DNA of 64,000 nucleotides, taken from the NCBI GenBank assembly GCA_947396885.1, contig OX377204.1, positions 92,266,728 through 92,330,727 of the forward strand. The letters are read 5' to 3'. A program made the position numbers and the translations under genes. Source of the DNA: Heligmosomoides polygyrus polygyrus (taxonomy: Eukaryota; Nematoda; Chromadorea; Rhabditida; Heligmosomidae). The number at the start of each line of letters is the position of its first letter. Positions within the stretch are counted from its first letter, which is position 1. The notes below the pieces were generated by a model. That model was not told the origin of the DNA. It worked only from the letters and a program-made list of their open reading frames with translations, and made no database searches. Below, piece after piece: positions 45,862 through 57,700 of the stretch.

Positions 45862-46125
45862 AGTCATTCGCTCTATTGATGCGCCATGCACCCTACTTCT
45901 TGTATTGTAGGCGAACGTGATTTTTCTCCATACAATGACTTGCAGTGGTCAGCCGATAAACAAGTCGGTGTTTTATTTTTCCCAGACAAGTCTGGCACCA
46001 AGTCGCCAACCCCGAAGAGATCGAACGGTTGGTTGGCTTAGGCAGGAAACCCGAACCAAGATCCTGAATTCGGGTGCATGCTACAGCAGGCGCAGCCTCT
46101 TCCGATTGCGCTACCACGTGCCTTA
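45862..46125 (-). mobile_element. Diverged SINE copy
   Basis: A minus-strand copy with recognisable head (TTGCGCTACCACGTGCC) and body, and a rearranged 3' end. Confidence 0.8.
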
Positions 46126-46149
46126 GACCTACAACTGCCTATCTACGTA

Positions 46150-46945
46150 ACATGCCTTGAAGTGACTCCAACCACACGAAATGCACTGCCACGCGGAATT
46201 AGATAGTTGGATACGACCGAACGCGATGGAAGTCACCTCAAACTTGGGTAATTAAACCTTTATTTTAATAAACATAAATAAACACGCGCACGGATAACGA
46301 AGGACAGGACATTAAAGCCTCGATGGTAAAGCACTACGAGACAATAACATGAATAAATGCGAGGATAAACATGGATGAATATACTACGATACTACGCGAA
46401 ACATGAATAGAAACAACATTGTATCCACATGAGTAGCACCGGTTTCGTATAAGACCCTGAAAAAGGCTAAGAGACATGGTAAAGAAACAACACTATGGAT
46501 AGGGCAAGGTATAAACAAGATAAACGAAACGTATATACGTAGAGTAATATACTAACACGATATATGAGAGATAACGAAACATGAGAACAAGCCCAAATCG
46601 ATTACAACCCTAGAACATGCAGGGATACAAAAGAGTACAATGAAAACACCAACACAACACATTATGAACACAGTAAGAACCCAAGGTACGCGCAAGGAGT
46701 AAGACGAGAGAAACCACGACCAAAACACACGCGCAGAACGAAAACCCTTCCTAACGATCCTTCCCGGATGCGCACAGCCGCTCGAATGACCGCAAGCCCA
46801 TGAAGAAGGCTGGAAGCGCTGATTCCTAAGAAGACCCTGAAAATCAGGAAACCCGGTGAAATAGCCCGGGGAAGGAGGAGACCCAGAGCGCGCGCGCGGC
46901 AGTAGAAATGGGGCGCGGAATCCGTCAAAGGAGACGACTTGTCGT
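46150..46945. repeat. Dispersed repeat Y, copy 2
   Basis: Collinear with 26205-27190 but lacking the MITE insertion. TCACCTCAAACTTGGGTAAT is followed by AAACCTTTATTTTAATAAAC. No protein domain was seen. Confidence 0.75.
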
Positions 46946-47019
46946 CATGCCTATACCTATGTGACGTGGAGCTGTCACTTGTATGACATTTTTTTGTTTT
47001 TTGTATTTTTCTATGCCAT

Positions 47020-47830
47020 GTTGACGTTAAATTGGTCGGTTTTCGCAACAAACTGAACGCTATTCTAGACAAACTTGATGCTTCTGAAGTAAAAGTAGAC
47101 GTCTTCCAATTCGAAGTGAGCATCTTACACGTGAAACTGCAGATTCTCTAAATTACTTAGGATAATTTTTTGTTCACATGCTCCGAAATTTTTTTAGTTC
47201 AACTGCCCGAACGTATGTAATAATTATATAATTTTTTTAAACAAAAATAATAAACGATAAAATTTTGTATTAATGCGCAACAGGGCAGCAGTCATTTAGT
47301 GCATTAGGAGACGAGATTGCGCCATGCATTCGGCTAGCTCGTCGCGATTTTTCTGATTGATATTGTATACGCTGCTTACATGTAGCATCAAACTGGGGAG
47401 ATGTGTTCGCTTTACAATTGCTCTTGTTGCATCGTTTACAGATGTGATTAAACTCCATGCAGAAGTTTTCCTATCAATTGAATAAAAATCGAACGTCTTG
47501 GATGAGGATATGGCGCAGCCTCCTCTTCTGGCGTTAAAAAATGACCGCCTTTCTGTTGTTTAAAGTAAGTTTTAACGATTATTTTTCCTCAGAAATGAGG
47601 ATTTCATAAAATTTCGAACAATATGTTCACTTATTAGGTAGGTGAATTAGATCTTCAAAAAAAAGAATTTTCCTTGAACAAAAAATTATTCCCACGTTTT
47701 TTTGAGGAGTCTCTTGTTTAATGAGGAAGGACCTCGTTTTGGTTTCGACAATGTAGTTATTTGATTTTAAAAGCATTAACCTTGTTTAGCATAGCGTTCG
47801 GTTTGACGTGAAAATGCGCAATTTCAAAAT
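47020..47830. repeat. Repeat family X arranged as an inverted pair
   Basis: 47025-47260 resembles the first half of family X on plus. 47280-47825 carries the second half and then a reversed first half on minus (for example AAAAATTATTCCCACG opposite GATAATTTTTTGTTCAC). This suggests the full family X element has long inverted ends and that copies 1 and 2 are partial. Confidence 0.55.
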
Positions 47831-47979
47831 AAAGGAAGAGATTTCAAAAAATACATATAAGAGTATTGATATTATTAATGAAGCTGTACAAAATAAATTT
47901 CTGTTTCATTGGTGCTATAAAACGCTAGAGCAGAACAACCCATAGTCGCTGCTTCAGGCTTGACGATCTGACCCAAGGC

Positions 47980-48398
47980 CTGGTCGTTAATGTGGCCTAC
48001 ATTGTGAAGGAGAGGGTAAACAGGGTCTGTGCTAGTCGGGAGCTGACAACTGTATAGTGTCAGTTACGTACGTCACCCATGCCACATAGCCACATTCTCT
48101 GAATTTAAATGAAAGCCAGTGCATTACGGGGAAGCAGCTGAAGCTCTCGTAGAAACTTGAGCAAAGGATAGGAGACGCAAATTGCTATATGCCCCTTTTT
48201 GTTGGGATAGATCCTGTAAACGAAGGGAGGACGCGCATTCGGTCATAGCCAATCAGAGCACCGACCGAGTACGTGTCAGCCAATGATCACACTGAGCACA
48301 GTACATAGCCGGTCGCTGTGCATGCCCTGCTTTTTTGATGCGACGCTATTGGTTCGGCGCGTCCGCTCTTCCCATGTTGGCCACATTAGCGACTAGTA
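47980..48398. mobile_element. GGCCTACAT-family MITE (long copy)
   Basis: Left end GGTCGTTAATGTGGCCTACA and right end TGTTGGCCACATTAGCGACT then AGTA. Internal AGCCAATCAGAGCACCGACC and AGCCAATGATCACACTGAGC boxes match the other copies. It lies just upstream of the rpm-1-like gene. Confidence 0.75.
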
Positions 48399-48567
48399 TG
48401 GTTTGTGAGAAAGCAAAGCGCAACGGCAGCCGCGAAGAACTGTTGTACTGAAATCGATTATTCTAGCCTTTCTCGAGTATGTGTGTGACATCTGTGACAT
48501 CTGTGACATTCGTTGCCGTCGGATCGTTGCCCATCTCTACGAAGCCTTGCTCAACGTCTTCTCTTTC
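48399..48567 (+). promoter_or_regulatory. Presumed upstream region of the rpm-1-like gene
   Basis: This stretch separates the MITE from the first coding exon. It contains three TGTGACATC-type units in tandem (48484-48509) and ends in a pyrimidine-rich tract. No TATA-like element is convincing. Its regulatory role is inferred from position only. Confidence 0.3.
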
Positions 48568-48584
48568 AGATGTTATAGTTTGAT
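48568..48584 (+). promoter_or_regulatory. Spliced-leader acceptor and two-codon upstream ORF
   Basis: CTTCTCTTTCAG ends at 48569 and matches the nematode TTTCAG acceptor. It lies 15 nt before the ATG of the first coding exon, a typical distance for trans-splicing. The first trinucleotide after it is ATG, giving the minimal frame ATG-TTA-TAG before the real start at 48585. It could instead be an ordinary cis acceptor of a 5' untranslated exon. Confidence 0.55.
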
Positions 48585-48768
48585 ATGTCGTATTTTCTTC
48601 GAGAACTCGTCCCTCGTGACATATCGCCGTCCACCTCGAGCGCTCCGTCACCGTCGCAGCTGGTCTCCGAGCAGTATGCGCAGCTTATCCAGAAGTATTA
48701 TCCAGTACGAACCAAAGGCAGTATATTACGGATACCGACGTCAAAGGAGACCGAGGAGTCCCAGCGAG
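48585..48768 (+). CDS. rpm-1: rpm-1-like exon 1
   Basis: Starts MSYFLRELVPRDIS and continues Ser/Pro-rich, then SEQYAQLIQKYYP. It ends in phase 1 at GAG|GTAAGG. The start was chosen because it follows the TTTCAG acceptor and is in frame with exon 2. Confidence 0.75.
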
Positions 48769-51700
48769 GTAAGGCCGCTTTTCTTTCAATTTTTGTCGCT
48801 TTTCCTATTTATTGTTCGGAAAATTCTGTTTCCACCATGAAATCAGAAGAAAGTGCCAGTTTTTCTTTGATACTTGCCGTTAATGTGGCCTACATGGGGG
48901 AGGGAGAGGGACTATAATTATTATCAAGCCGCACTGAATTGACATGTAACTCAGAGGGTGCATGTCAATTCAGTGCGGCTTGATACGATTGATTATGATT
49001 GGATGGCACGTGTTCGGTCGCTGCCATAATTGGCTGCGGTTATCTGGCGCTTTCTCGCCTCGCAAAGTAGCCCACATTAACGACTAGTTCACGAAAATTT
49101 TGTTAGCTCTAAATTCTCAATTTCTAGTTTCGGAAAGCAGTATCGTTCTCTCCTGTATTCTCAATTTCTAGTTTTTGATAGAAGTATCTTTGTCTTATAA
49201 AGCTACACCTTGGGGTATACTATGTCGTTAATCTGGCCTACATTTGAGGGCGGGAATGGACCAGACTAATCAGGCCGCATCGAATGAGCCGTGAGGTGTG
49301 TGCACGTTTGGTGCCTTGGTTGGACTGCACGTGTTCAGTTGGTGCTTTGATTGGCTGTGTTTAGGTGGCGCGTTCTCGCCAACCAGTGTAGGCCACATTA
49401 ACGACCAGTACATCCAAATTTTACTAACTCGCAATTTTTTCAGTTTTAAATCTTCGGTTTTTTCCAAGAATAATATTGTTCTCTCATAGAGCTACACTAA
49501 GGGGTACTTGTTGGTAATGTGGCGTACGTGGAGAGGTGGGAACACGCCAGCGAACCATAACCAATCAAAGCACTAAGAGACACCCGCCAGCCAATCAGAG
49601 CACTGAACAAGCATGCCCCTCTGGGTCCATTGGATGCAGCCTGATTGTGCAGTCTCGCCTCCCCATGTAGGCCACATTAATTGCCATCACAGCAAAAATT
49701 TCATCTCGAAGTTTTTTCAATTTTAAATCTTCAGTTTCATACTTCTAAGCATAATGCTGTACACCTGTAGAGTCGCACTTCTTCAGTTTTATATTTCTAA
49801 GAATAGTGTTGTTCTCCCATAGAGTTACTAAGGGGTACTTGTTGATAATGTGGCCTACATGGAGGGGTAGGAACGATACGGCTAATCATGACCAGTCAAA
49901 GCACCAAGAGAGCACGCCCCTGCCAATCAGGGCACTGAACGCACATGCTTCTCGGGTCCATTCGATGCGGCCTGTCTGTGCCGTCTGGGTTCCCCGTGTA
50001 GGCCACATTATCGACAAGTGCTCAGTGGTGTGTTTCTAAAAGAGAATCACGTTGCTCTTACCAGGATACTATCTCAACGGTAGGTCGGAACGGCGCAAGT
50101 GTTGTATATGGGCAGAACCGCCTCTCTCTGGGTAGTAACAAACTGCAGGTATCTCGACCCCAATACAACTCTGCGCAGAGTTAGGGGCGACGGAAGTCGC
50201 GGGTTGGCGCCCTGTTGATTCACGTGCTCCAGAGCTGACGGGCGCGCGCGGGATGAGGGCTCGTATCGTGGCTAAACGCAGTGCTCAGGTGGCGTAGTAG
50301 TGAAGAGCTCGGGCTCGTGAACGCGGGGTCGGGGGTTTGGATCCTGAAGACTGCGTTTATTTTGCACTTTTGCAAAATCCATGTTCATCATATAGGTAAT
50401 CCACCTAGGGGTATATAGAGCACGTTTACATATAACATATGCTCCAAACTACAGATTAGCTAAAACGTTCACTTCTGTGTGTCACTTATTTTAAGCCTAT
50501 TTTGTGTGAAGCTATAGTTATGTTACGATAGATATTTGGTGGCACTAGTAAAAAGTTCCGACTCCACCGACAAGACTTCGGTCAAAGAATTTTTTTCGCT
50601 GAAACTTTGTCTAGGGGGGTTATTTGGGGTGCTGATCACGAATCTGACATCCGTTTTTCACGATGCGGTCGGAGACCACCCATACCGTTAACAAGGGTGG
50701 TCCAGGCAGGGTCACCGATTTCGCTGAAACTTCGTCTAGGGGGGTTATTTGGGGTGCTGATCACGAATCTGACATTCGTTTTTCACGATTCGGCTGAATA
50801 ATATAGATACAGGAAGGCACAGGATTACATTCTTAAAGTTTCTGCCGTTGACGGCAGGTAGAGACACAATCGTGGTATGTTATATGTAAACATGCTCTAT
50901 AACACACTATAGTACCCCCTAGGTGGATTACTTATATGATAAACATGGATTTTGCAAAAGTGCAAAACAAACACAGTCTGCAGGATCCAAACCCCCGACC
51001 CCGCGTTCACGAGCCCGAGCTCTTCACTACTACGCCACCTGAGCACTGCGTTTAGCCACGATACGAGTCCTCATCCCGCGCGCCCCCGTCAGCTGTGGAG
51101 CACGTGAATCAACAGGGCGCCAACCCGCGACTTCCGTCGCCCCTAACTCTGCGCAGAGTTGTATTGGGGTCGAGATACCTGCAGTTTGTTACTATCCAGA
51201 GAGAGGCGGTTCTGCCCATATACAACACTTGCGCCGTTCCGACCTACCGTTGAGATAGTATCCTGTTAGACGTGAGAAATCGAAAATTTTGAGCTAGCAA
51301 AATTTTGATGTACTAGTAGATAATTTGGCCTACATGGAGAGGTGCGAACGCAACAGCTAGCGAATCATAAGCAACCAGAAGATCAAGCGAGAACGTGCCA
51401 GGCAGTCAGAACACCGAACGTACATCTACTTCAGAGTGGTATGCGCATTCGATGCAGTCTGGTTATTCTAGAGCGTTTCTGCATCCACATGTAGGCCACA
51501 TTAACGACTAGTACCAGTTTTGGATTCCTTGCTAGGTAGCTACTACAGTAAGTTGTCTAAACTAATTTTATTACACAGTGTATTGCTTTAAAGAGGATTT
51601 TCGCTTGTTCTTGCAGATATCGGCCAGCTGCCACAGGTCTCGGCCGAGCTTTCAGCTGCTCTCCACGTCGTCGGACCACCGTCATCGTTCTCGACGATCG

Positions 51701-54700
51701 CTATCGCGAAAACACTTCTGGCGAAGTAGGTGCTCCATCGAATACGTTCAGTTTCCTTTTGAAACCGAAACTTTTCGGATCTATCCTAGTCGGGAGGAGC
51801 AACGATAAAGTACCAATTACGTACGTTTCAGATTCAATTCAGATGAAAGGCTTCGCGCCAAGGAAGAACAGCTGAAGCTTTCGTAGAAACTCAAGCTTGG
51901 GAACGGAGACGTAAACCTCTATATGCCCCTCCGAGTAGGATAAATCCAAATCTTCCAAAATTTTCTTGGTGAAGTGGGTTGTTGCAGCTATAGAGCTTGG
52001 TAGAGGAGAGGAACAGCTCCGTTTTTATACCGAAAACCGATCTCAGGTTCGGTTCCGCAGCGCACCCAATCAGTGCAAACATCTATCAGTCGCTGTTTAG
52101 ATGCTGTACGCATCCAAACTGCCTCTGCAAATCTCACTGGAAGTAGAATGTGTGGCGCATCCCAAACAGTAGTTGTCTTCCAACCTCTGCCGTCAATGAA
52201 AAGGAAGCGTGTTGTAGATATGGCGACTTGTTGGAAAAGAGGGAGGCAGTGGAAGGCGTCGACGATGCTGAACAAGTAGACAACACTAGAGATCGAGTGG
52301 ACGGCTGCGAGCATGTGAAGGTGAGAGATTGAAGATTTTCTGAAGGTCTTGTTAGCCTCTTTATTAATATTTATTTCACTCACCATTTATAATCAATTTA
52401 AAAGAGTTGCTTTTGTGTTGTCTCCATTTCTTTCTTGTCAACTTGTTTCAGCATTGCTTTTTTCTTTAAATTCGAAACCGCGCACTTTTATTAATTCTAG
52501 TTTCTACTGATTTATTTCAAGTGGTGTTTTTTCGTTTTTCTCCTTTCATCAGAATGTAGAAGGCCCTCTTTATTATATGCCGTGGCGCATGTTACTGCAG
52601 TCGGAACGATACCCTGCTCTCGCGTGCACCCAATATAGAGTTCTTGGTTTAGGTCTCGCCTAGGCCAATCAAAGCATCCATCCCTCTTGGAGTCCGTGAA
52701 TTGGCATCAAATTTGTCTGAGGAATATAAACCACTGACTTGCTCCGCCGCCTGACCAGCGGAAGTCATTGTATGACTCAAATACGCATTCAAATGGATTC
52801 TTAGCTATCCCCGTGAGAAAGAGTGCGTGGCGCATTCCATAAACGGATTGGCAAGCCGACCTTTACCCTTTATTTATTATTACATATACAGGGTGATCCA
52901 AAATAACGTGGACAAGATTTTTTGTCCACGTTATTTTTTATAAAACAACCAACAATTCGAGGAAACAACGACTAAATTACAACAATACAAACATTAAGGC
53001 ACATCATGTTTAAGTGTTTTCGAAGTGGCCTCTCTTGGAGCGGATGCAGAGCGCCAAACGTTTCGCGAATTTTTCGGCGATGGGCCGCAGGTCATCAGGA
53101 GACTTCTCCTGATGACCTGCGTTCCCACTCCTGGCACAAGGATTCCTTCAGGGACTCGAGACTGCGGTCGCGTTTGACGCCGACCCTAGCCTCTAAAATG
53201 CCCACACACTGAAGTCCACCGGATTCAAATCCGGAGAATACGGCGGCCATTCCAAAGGCGTGGTGAAGTCGGGGAATTTGGTCTTACACCACGCCTGCGC
53301 ACTCTTCGCACTATGTGCGGGTGCAAAGTCCTGTTGGAACGTCCAATGGACATCCCTGAACTGCTGGTGGGCCCAAGGAAGAACTTGAGGCTCGAAAATG
53401 TCTCGGTGGTACACATCTTCGTCGATTTCACTCCTTTATCCACGAAAACCAGTGGTCTTGCCGCTGGCGCAGATTCCGCCCCAAACCGTGACAGATTGTG
53501 GATTTTGGACGATAGTAGAGGTGCTTGGAGCCTCTGTAGACCACATCCTACCATTTTGGCGAATGCGCGCCTGCTCCATGGTTAACAGATTCTTATCCGT
53601 GAACAGAATCTGTTCCCAGGTACGACCTGCGGCCCATCGCCGAAAAATTCGCGAAACTTTTGGCCCTCTGCATCCGCTCCAAGGGAGGCCACTACGAAAC
53701 CACTTGAACATGACGTACCCTAATGTTTGTATTGTTGTAATTTAGTTGACGTTTTCTCGAATTGTCGGTTGTTTTATAAAAAATAACGTGGAAAAAATCT
53801 TGTCCACGTTATTTTTTATATGTAATATGTAATATATGTAATAATATATATAATGTAATAATGTTTATGTAATAATAAATAGAGGGTAAAGGTCGGCTTG
53901 CCCAATCCGTTTATGGAATGCGCCACGCACTCTTTCTCACGGGGATAGCTAAGAATCCATTTGAATGCGTATTTGAGTCATACAATAACTTCCGCTGGTC
54001 AGGCGGCGGAGTAAGTCAGTGGTTTATATTCCTCAGATAAATAATTATGACGAAACAATCTTGTCCACGTTATTTTGGTTAACCCTGTATGTGTCAGCAC
54101 TTTCATAGGCCATCTAGGTTCTATGCTTTTCAAAGCTGCTTACAAAAAATGGTGTTGGTCGTTAATGTGGCCTACGAGGACGAGTAGACGTGCCAGACCA
54201 ATCAGGGGCCAGATTCGTCAACGACTTAAAGCAATCTAGCAGCGACAACACTGCCGAAATTCCTGATAGCGCGGTTTATCTAGCGATATAGTGAAACACG
54301 GTGAAATTTCAATTTTTCCGCATTCAATCGGTGTTCATAATATCCATGATATAGAGGTAGAATGCGCGGCGCATCCCACCTGGGGTTCGTTGACGCCGTT
54401 CTTTATCCCTTATTCTTTAAAGCGCATGTTTATCTTGCTTTCATAGGGTTCACGTTTCTGAGCGGTGTATAAGCCTAAGAGGAGGAGTGGATAATGAGGG
54501 CATGGAGCCAGACGTTCTTCGTCTTCTTCTGTGGTGTTTCTTCGACACCTCGGAAGCTTCCCAAGCCTCGCTCATCTCCTTCTAGCCAGCTTGTTGACTT
54601 CATGGGCAGTAAACACACAGCTACTTCACTCTGAGGATTCGCTCCGTTGAGCGTGAATGGCGCTCTAGAAGCCATTCGTTCCTATAAACAGATTGTGCAG

Positions 54701-57700
54701 ATACCGCTTAGTCGGGCATCCGTAACGTTGACGTGAGGACAATCTCTCGCACTCCATCGGTCTACTCCTTGAGTGAGATGGGTGAAGATCACTTCTTTGA
54801 ATTAGTTTTTCCTCACAGGCGCCTATTTTATTGCCCTTTGCCTCATTTTCAGGGCTTAGATGTAGATATTTTAGCGCTTCCGGTATTGCAGGTTTTTTGA
54901 GTTTTTTTACATTTTTTTGTACATCAACTACATTATTCTGAAGTATTTGTACCATTGTCACGTCAAATTCTAATAACTTCCACATTCATTTCTCTATGAC
55001 ACTTCCTCCGTCAGGGACCTATGTAGATAATTCTTTAACGCATTTAGTGGTTACGGAAGATGCGCTACTGCGATTTTTTAAAAATTGCCGTTGTTTTTGT
55101 CAGTATATTATTATATAATGTCATGTTGGACGCGTTTGGCGCAGTCGGAGGAGGCGCCGACTGTCGCCTGCACCCGATACCAAGTTCCTGGTTCGGATTT
55201 CTCGCCCAGGCCAGCCAAGCCTTCCATCCCTAGGAAGGATAAACCGCTGACTTGTTCATCGGCTGGCCACCACAAGTCGTTGTATGGCCAAATACGCATT
55301 CAAATCGCCTCTACAACATCCCGTAGAAGTAGAATGCGTGGCGCATCCCAAAAGGGATTGACCAACGCCGTCCTTTATCCTTTATTGTCATGTTGGCTCG
55401 CGTTCCGTAAATATGAGGTTGTCCGGAATGTTTCTAAACTAACTGCATGGTAAGATTAAAAACAATGTATCTTTGCCAGCTGAAATTGTGAGCGGGCCCG
55501 ACTTGGGAGATTTGTGATTCATGTCCTGTAGATGTACTGTCAGCAGCATGTGCGACATATCATCTCCTGTTCCCAATGGTGCCTTCGCAATGGACGACAA
55601 GAAGATGCTCTACCGACCAGCTCTCCTTCTACAGTACCGCTCCGGCCGATCCGCGAACGAGGCCGGATTCATGAACGACTTACCACGAGGTAAATGGGGG
55701 TAGTATTTACCTCCGGCCGCGTTCATGAATCCGGCCTCAGGAGACGATGGAGAAGCAAGCCCCCTCTCGGGGAAGTGCTTCAATTGGTACTGCAAGTTCG
55801 TCAACGATGACGACTCCTCGAGGATTCCCGACGCACAGGTCGACCGCATACGCAGAACAGACAGCTCGTACTCGCCACCTGCTGTGCTCGACCTAATCTT
55901 CCTTAACGCCGACTTTCAGACCTTACAAATACTCCTAAGTTCACAGTACACCATGCCCTTCCATCTTCAGGCAAAGTGGCAAAGTTGCCTCGAGTCGTAC
56001 CACATGCTCTGCCGTCCCAACCGGACAAGAATCGTGTTGATATCTGCACTTCTCTCCTCAACCGTTGCCGTACATTTGGTTGCATCGACTCGGTCGTCAC
56101 GATGGACGAAAAGTATTGCGTCTACGACAATTTGGTGCATAGCAAGCACTGGGTGGACTTCGATGAGTTGCCTCAACCACAGCCGAAACGTCCTGAGCAC
56201 GACAAAAATGAGTTGCTTTCCTTCCGTTGGGACATCGATGGCCCAGTATTCTGGGAAATGGTTCCTACCGGATCCGTGGTAGACTCGAACATGTTCTGCG
56301 CCCATCTGGAGGAAATTAGCGAAATCCTACGTAAACGCAATCCCAGAAGAGGAAAAATTCTTCTTCTCATGGATAGCGTCAGACCACACACAGCAAAGAA
56401 TACGCAGAAGAAATTGGAGGAACTCGGGATTGAACTGGTACCTCATCCGCCGTACTCACCTGACACCCAGTGACTACCACGTTTTCCGACCGCTGCAGTC
56501 TTTCTTAGTCGGAAAAAAGTTTGCAAATTGGAAGGAAGTCAAAAGTGGTGTCAACATCTTCTTGCTGTCCAAGTCTCCGGAGCTCTTCGCTCGTGGTATT
56601 CACTCTCTACCGGAAAGATGGCAATATGTGATAGTTTGTTGAATGATACATAGTGTTGTTAGTGTAGTTATTAACCATACAATGTTCTCCGACATTAGTC
56701 TAAAAACTTTCCTGACAACCTGATAGAATCTAACGGCAATCAAAATCAATATAACGGCCTGGTGCCGATATTCGGCTACTTGTCGTTAATATGGCCTACA
56801 TAGGGCGGGAGGCAACGCGTAGCCAATCGTAAACAACCTGCACACCAGCCGAGCGTGCGCCAGGCTATGAGTTCACCAACGCGCTCCAATTGATGGCATG
56901 CCCATAGAAACGGTCTATAGGTCCGATGCAGGCCATATGTAGGCCATATTAACGACTAGTGCCAAAAGTGAAATAATGGATACCAAAGCCCATGAATTCA
57001 TGGGAGTTTTCCTGACGGCAGCTATTTTTATTTGTTATTTATTTACTGTACGCACTATGGGAAAACTTCTATGAATAGCTCATAAAAATAGTTATGGCTC
57101 TTTAAAAATAGTTATGGCAAATATCCTCTTAAATTGTCTTTGCGAATTTCTATACGAGTGGTGTGCGTAGCGCATCCCACAAAAGGGACTGAATCATTTA
57201 TTATTTATCTTCATTCTTAAATTTTTGCTTCTGCATATGAACAATGATCATTGATGACTTCATTGGAAGTACTTTCTCGATATATCAATTTGTTTATTTT
57301 TTGTAGGTGGAGAATCAGGCAAAAGTGAAACCAAACCAGAAGCAGAATAAACGGAGCAAATATAAACAATTAGAGACAGCATTCGCAGAAGTAAACAAGG
57401 AGGTAAACTGGTAACCATAAAAACTTCATGGGAATACTGGTTAGCGACTGTTTCATATTGCGTTAGCGATTTTGGGAAAACCAGTTTCCTTGCAACCTTA
57501 GCAGCTTTAAGTAGCCCTATTTGTTTAAATTCGTTTCTCTCCTATAATTTATGGGTTCTTTCCAATTTGGTGTAAAACATCTGGGCCACAAGAATGAGAA
57601 TATTCTCGTTTCAGGCTGACCAATTGGTCTGTGTTGGGATGTCATGCGTGTTCGACATACTCCGACAGCTCAGTCGTCGAGATCCAGAGCTGTGTGTGCA

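Larger units (their letters stand above)
50061..51265. mobile_element. Element C: ~1.2-kb element with ~380-bp inverted arms and tRNA-like units
   Basis: 50061-50440 is mirrored almost perfectly by about 50876-51265 (ends CAGGATACTATCTCAACGG and its mirror). TTA flanks both sides (50058-50060 and 51266-51268). Each arm carries an inward tRNA-like unit, followed by TTTATTTTGCACTTTTGC. The centre has two direct copies of a block reading GCTGAAACTT.GTCTAGGGG and GGTTATTTGGGGTGCTGATC. This block is shared with element A. No transposase was seen. It lies in rpm-1 intron 1, and the high arm similarity suggests recent origin or conversion. Confidence 0.8.
52889..54087. mobile_element. Rearranged mariner-type element with palindromic structure
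   Basis: The ends CAGGGTGATCCAAAATAACG (left) and its mirror CGTTATTTTGGTTAACCCTG (right) are flanked by TA. Inside, 52918-53097 is an inverted copy of 53625-53805, including the start of the transposase reading MFKWFRSGL. The inverted match continues outward into the neighbouring SINE (52716-52880 against 53873-54036). A hairpin at 53086-53121 marks the inner breakpoint. The element appears to have undergone a fold-back inverted duplication. Confidence 0.7.
55413..56724 (+). mobile_element. Mariner element with inverted ends, interrupted
   Basis: Left end GAGGTTGTCCGGAATGTTTC and right end, in reverse, CAGGTTGTCAGGAAAGTTTT. It contains a broken transposase and a nested 80-bp MITE. The ends match the TTAGGTTGTC class common in nematodes. 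Confidence 0.8.

Noticed and set aside
51988..52386. 132-codon minus-strand frame over rpm-1 exon 3
   Set aside because: No domain, and the plus-strand exon fits the phase and splice sites of the neighbouring exons.
19861..55453. Many 60-100 codon frames reading RIWPYNDLRWPADEQ, RSRMRGASQKG and similar
   Set aside because: They recur at every SINE copy on either strand and are chance readings of the SINE, not proteins.
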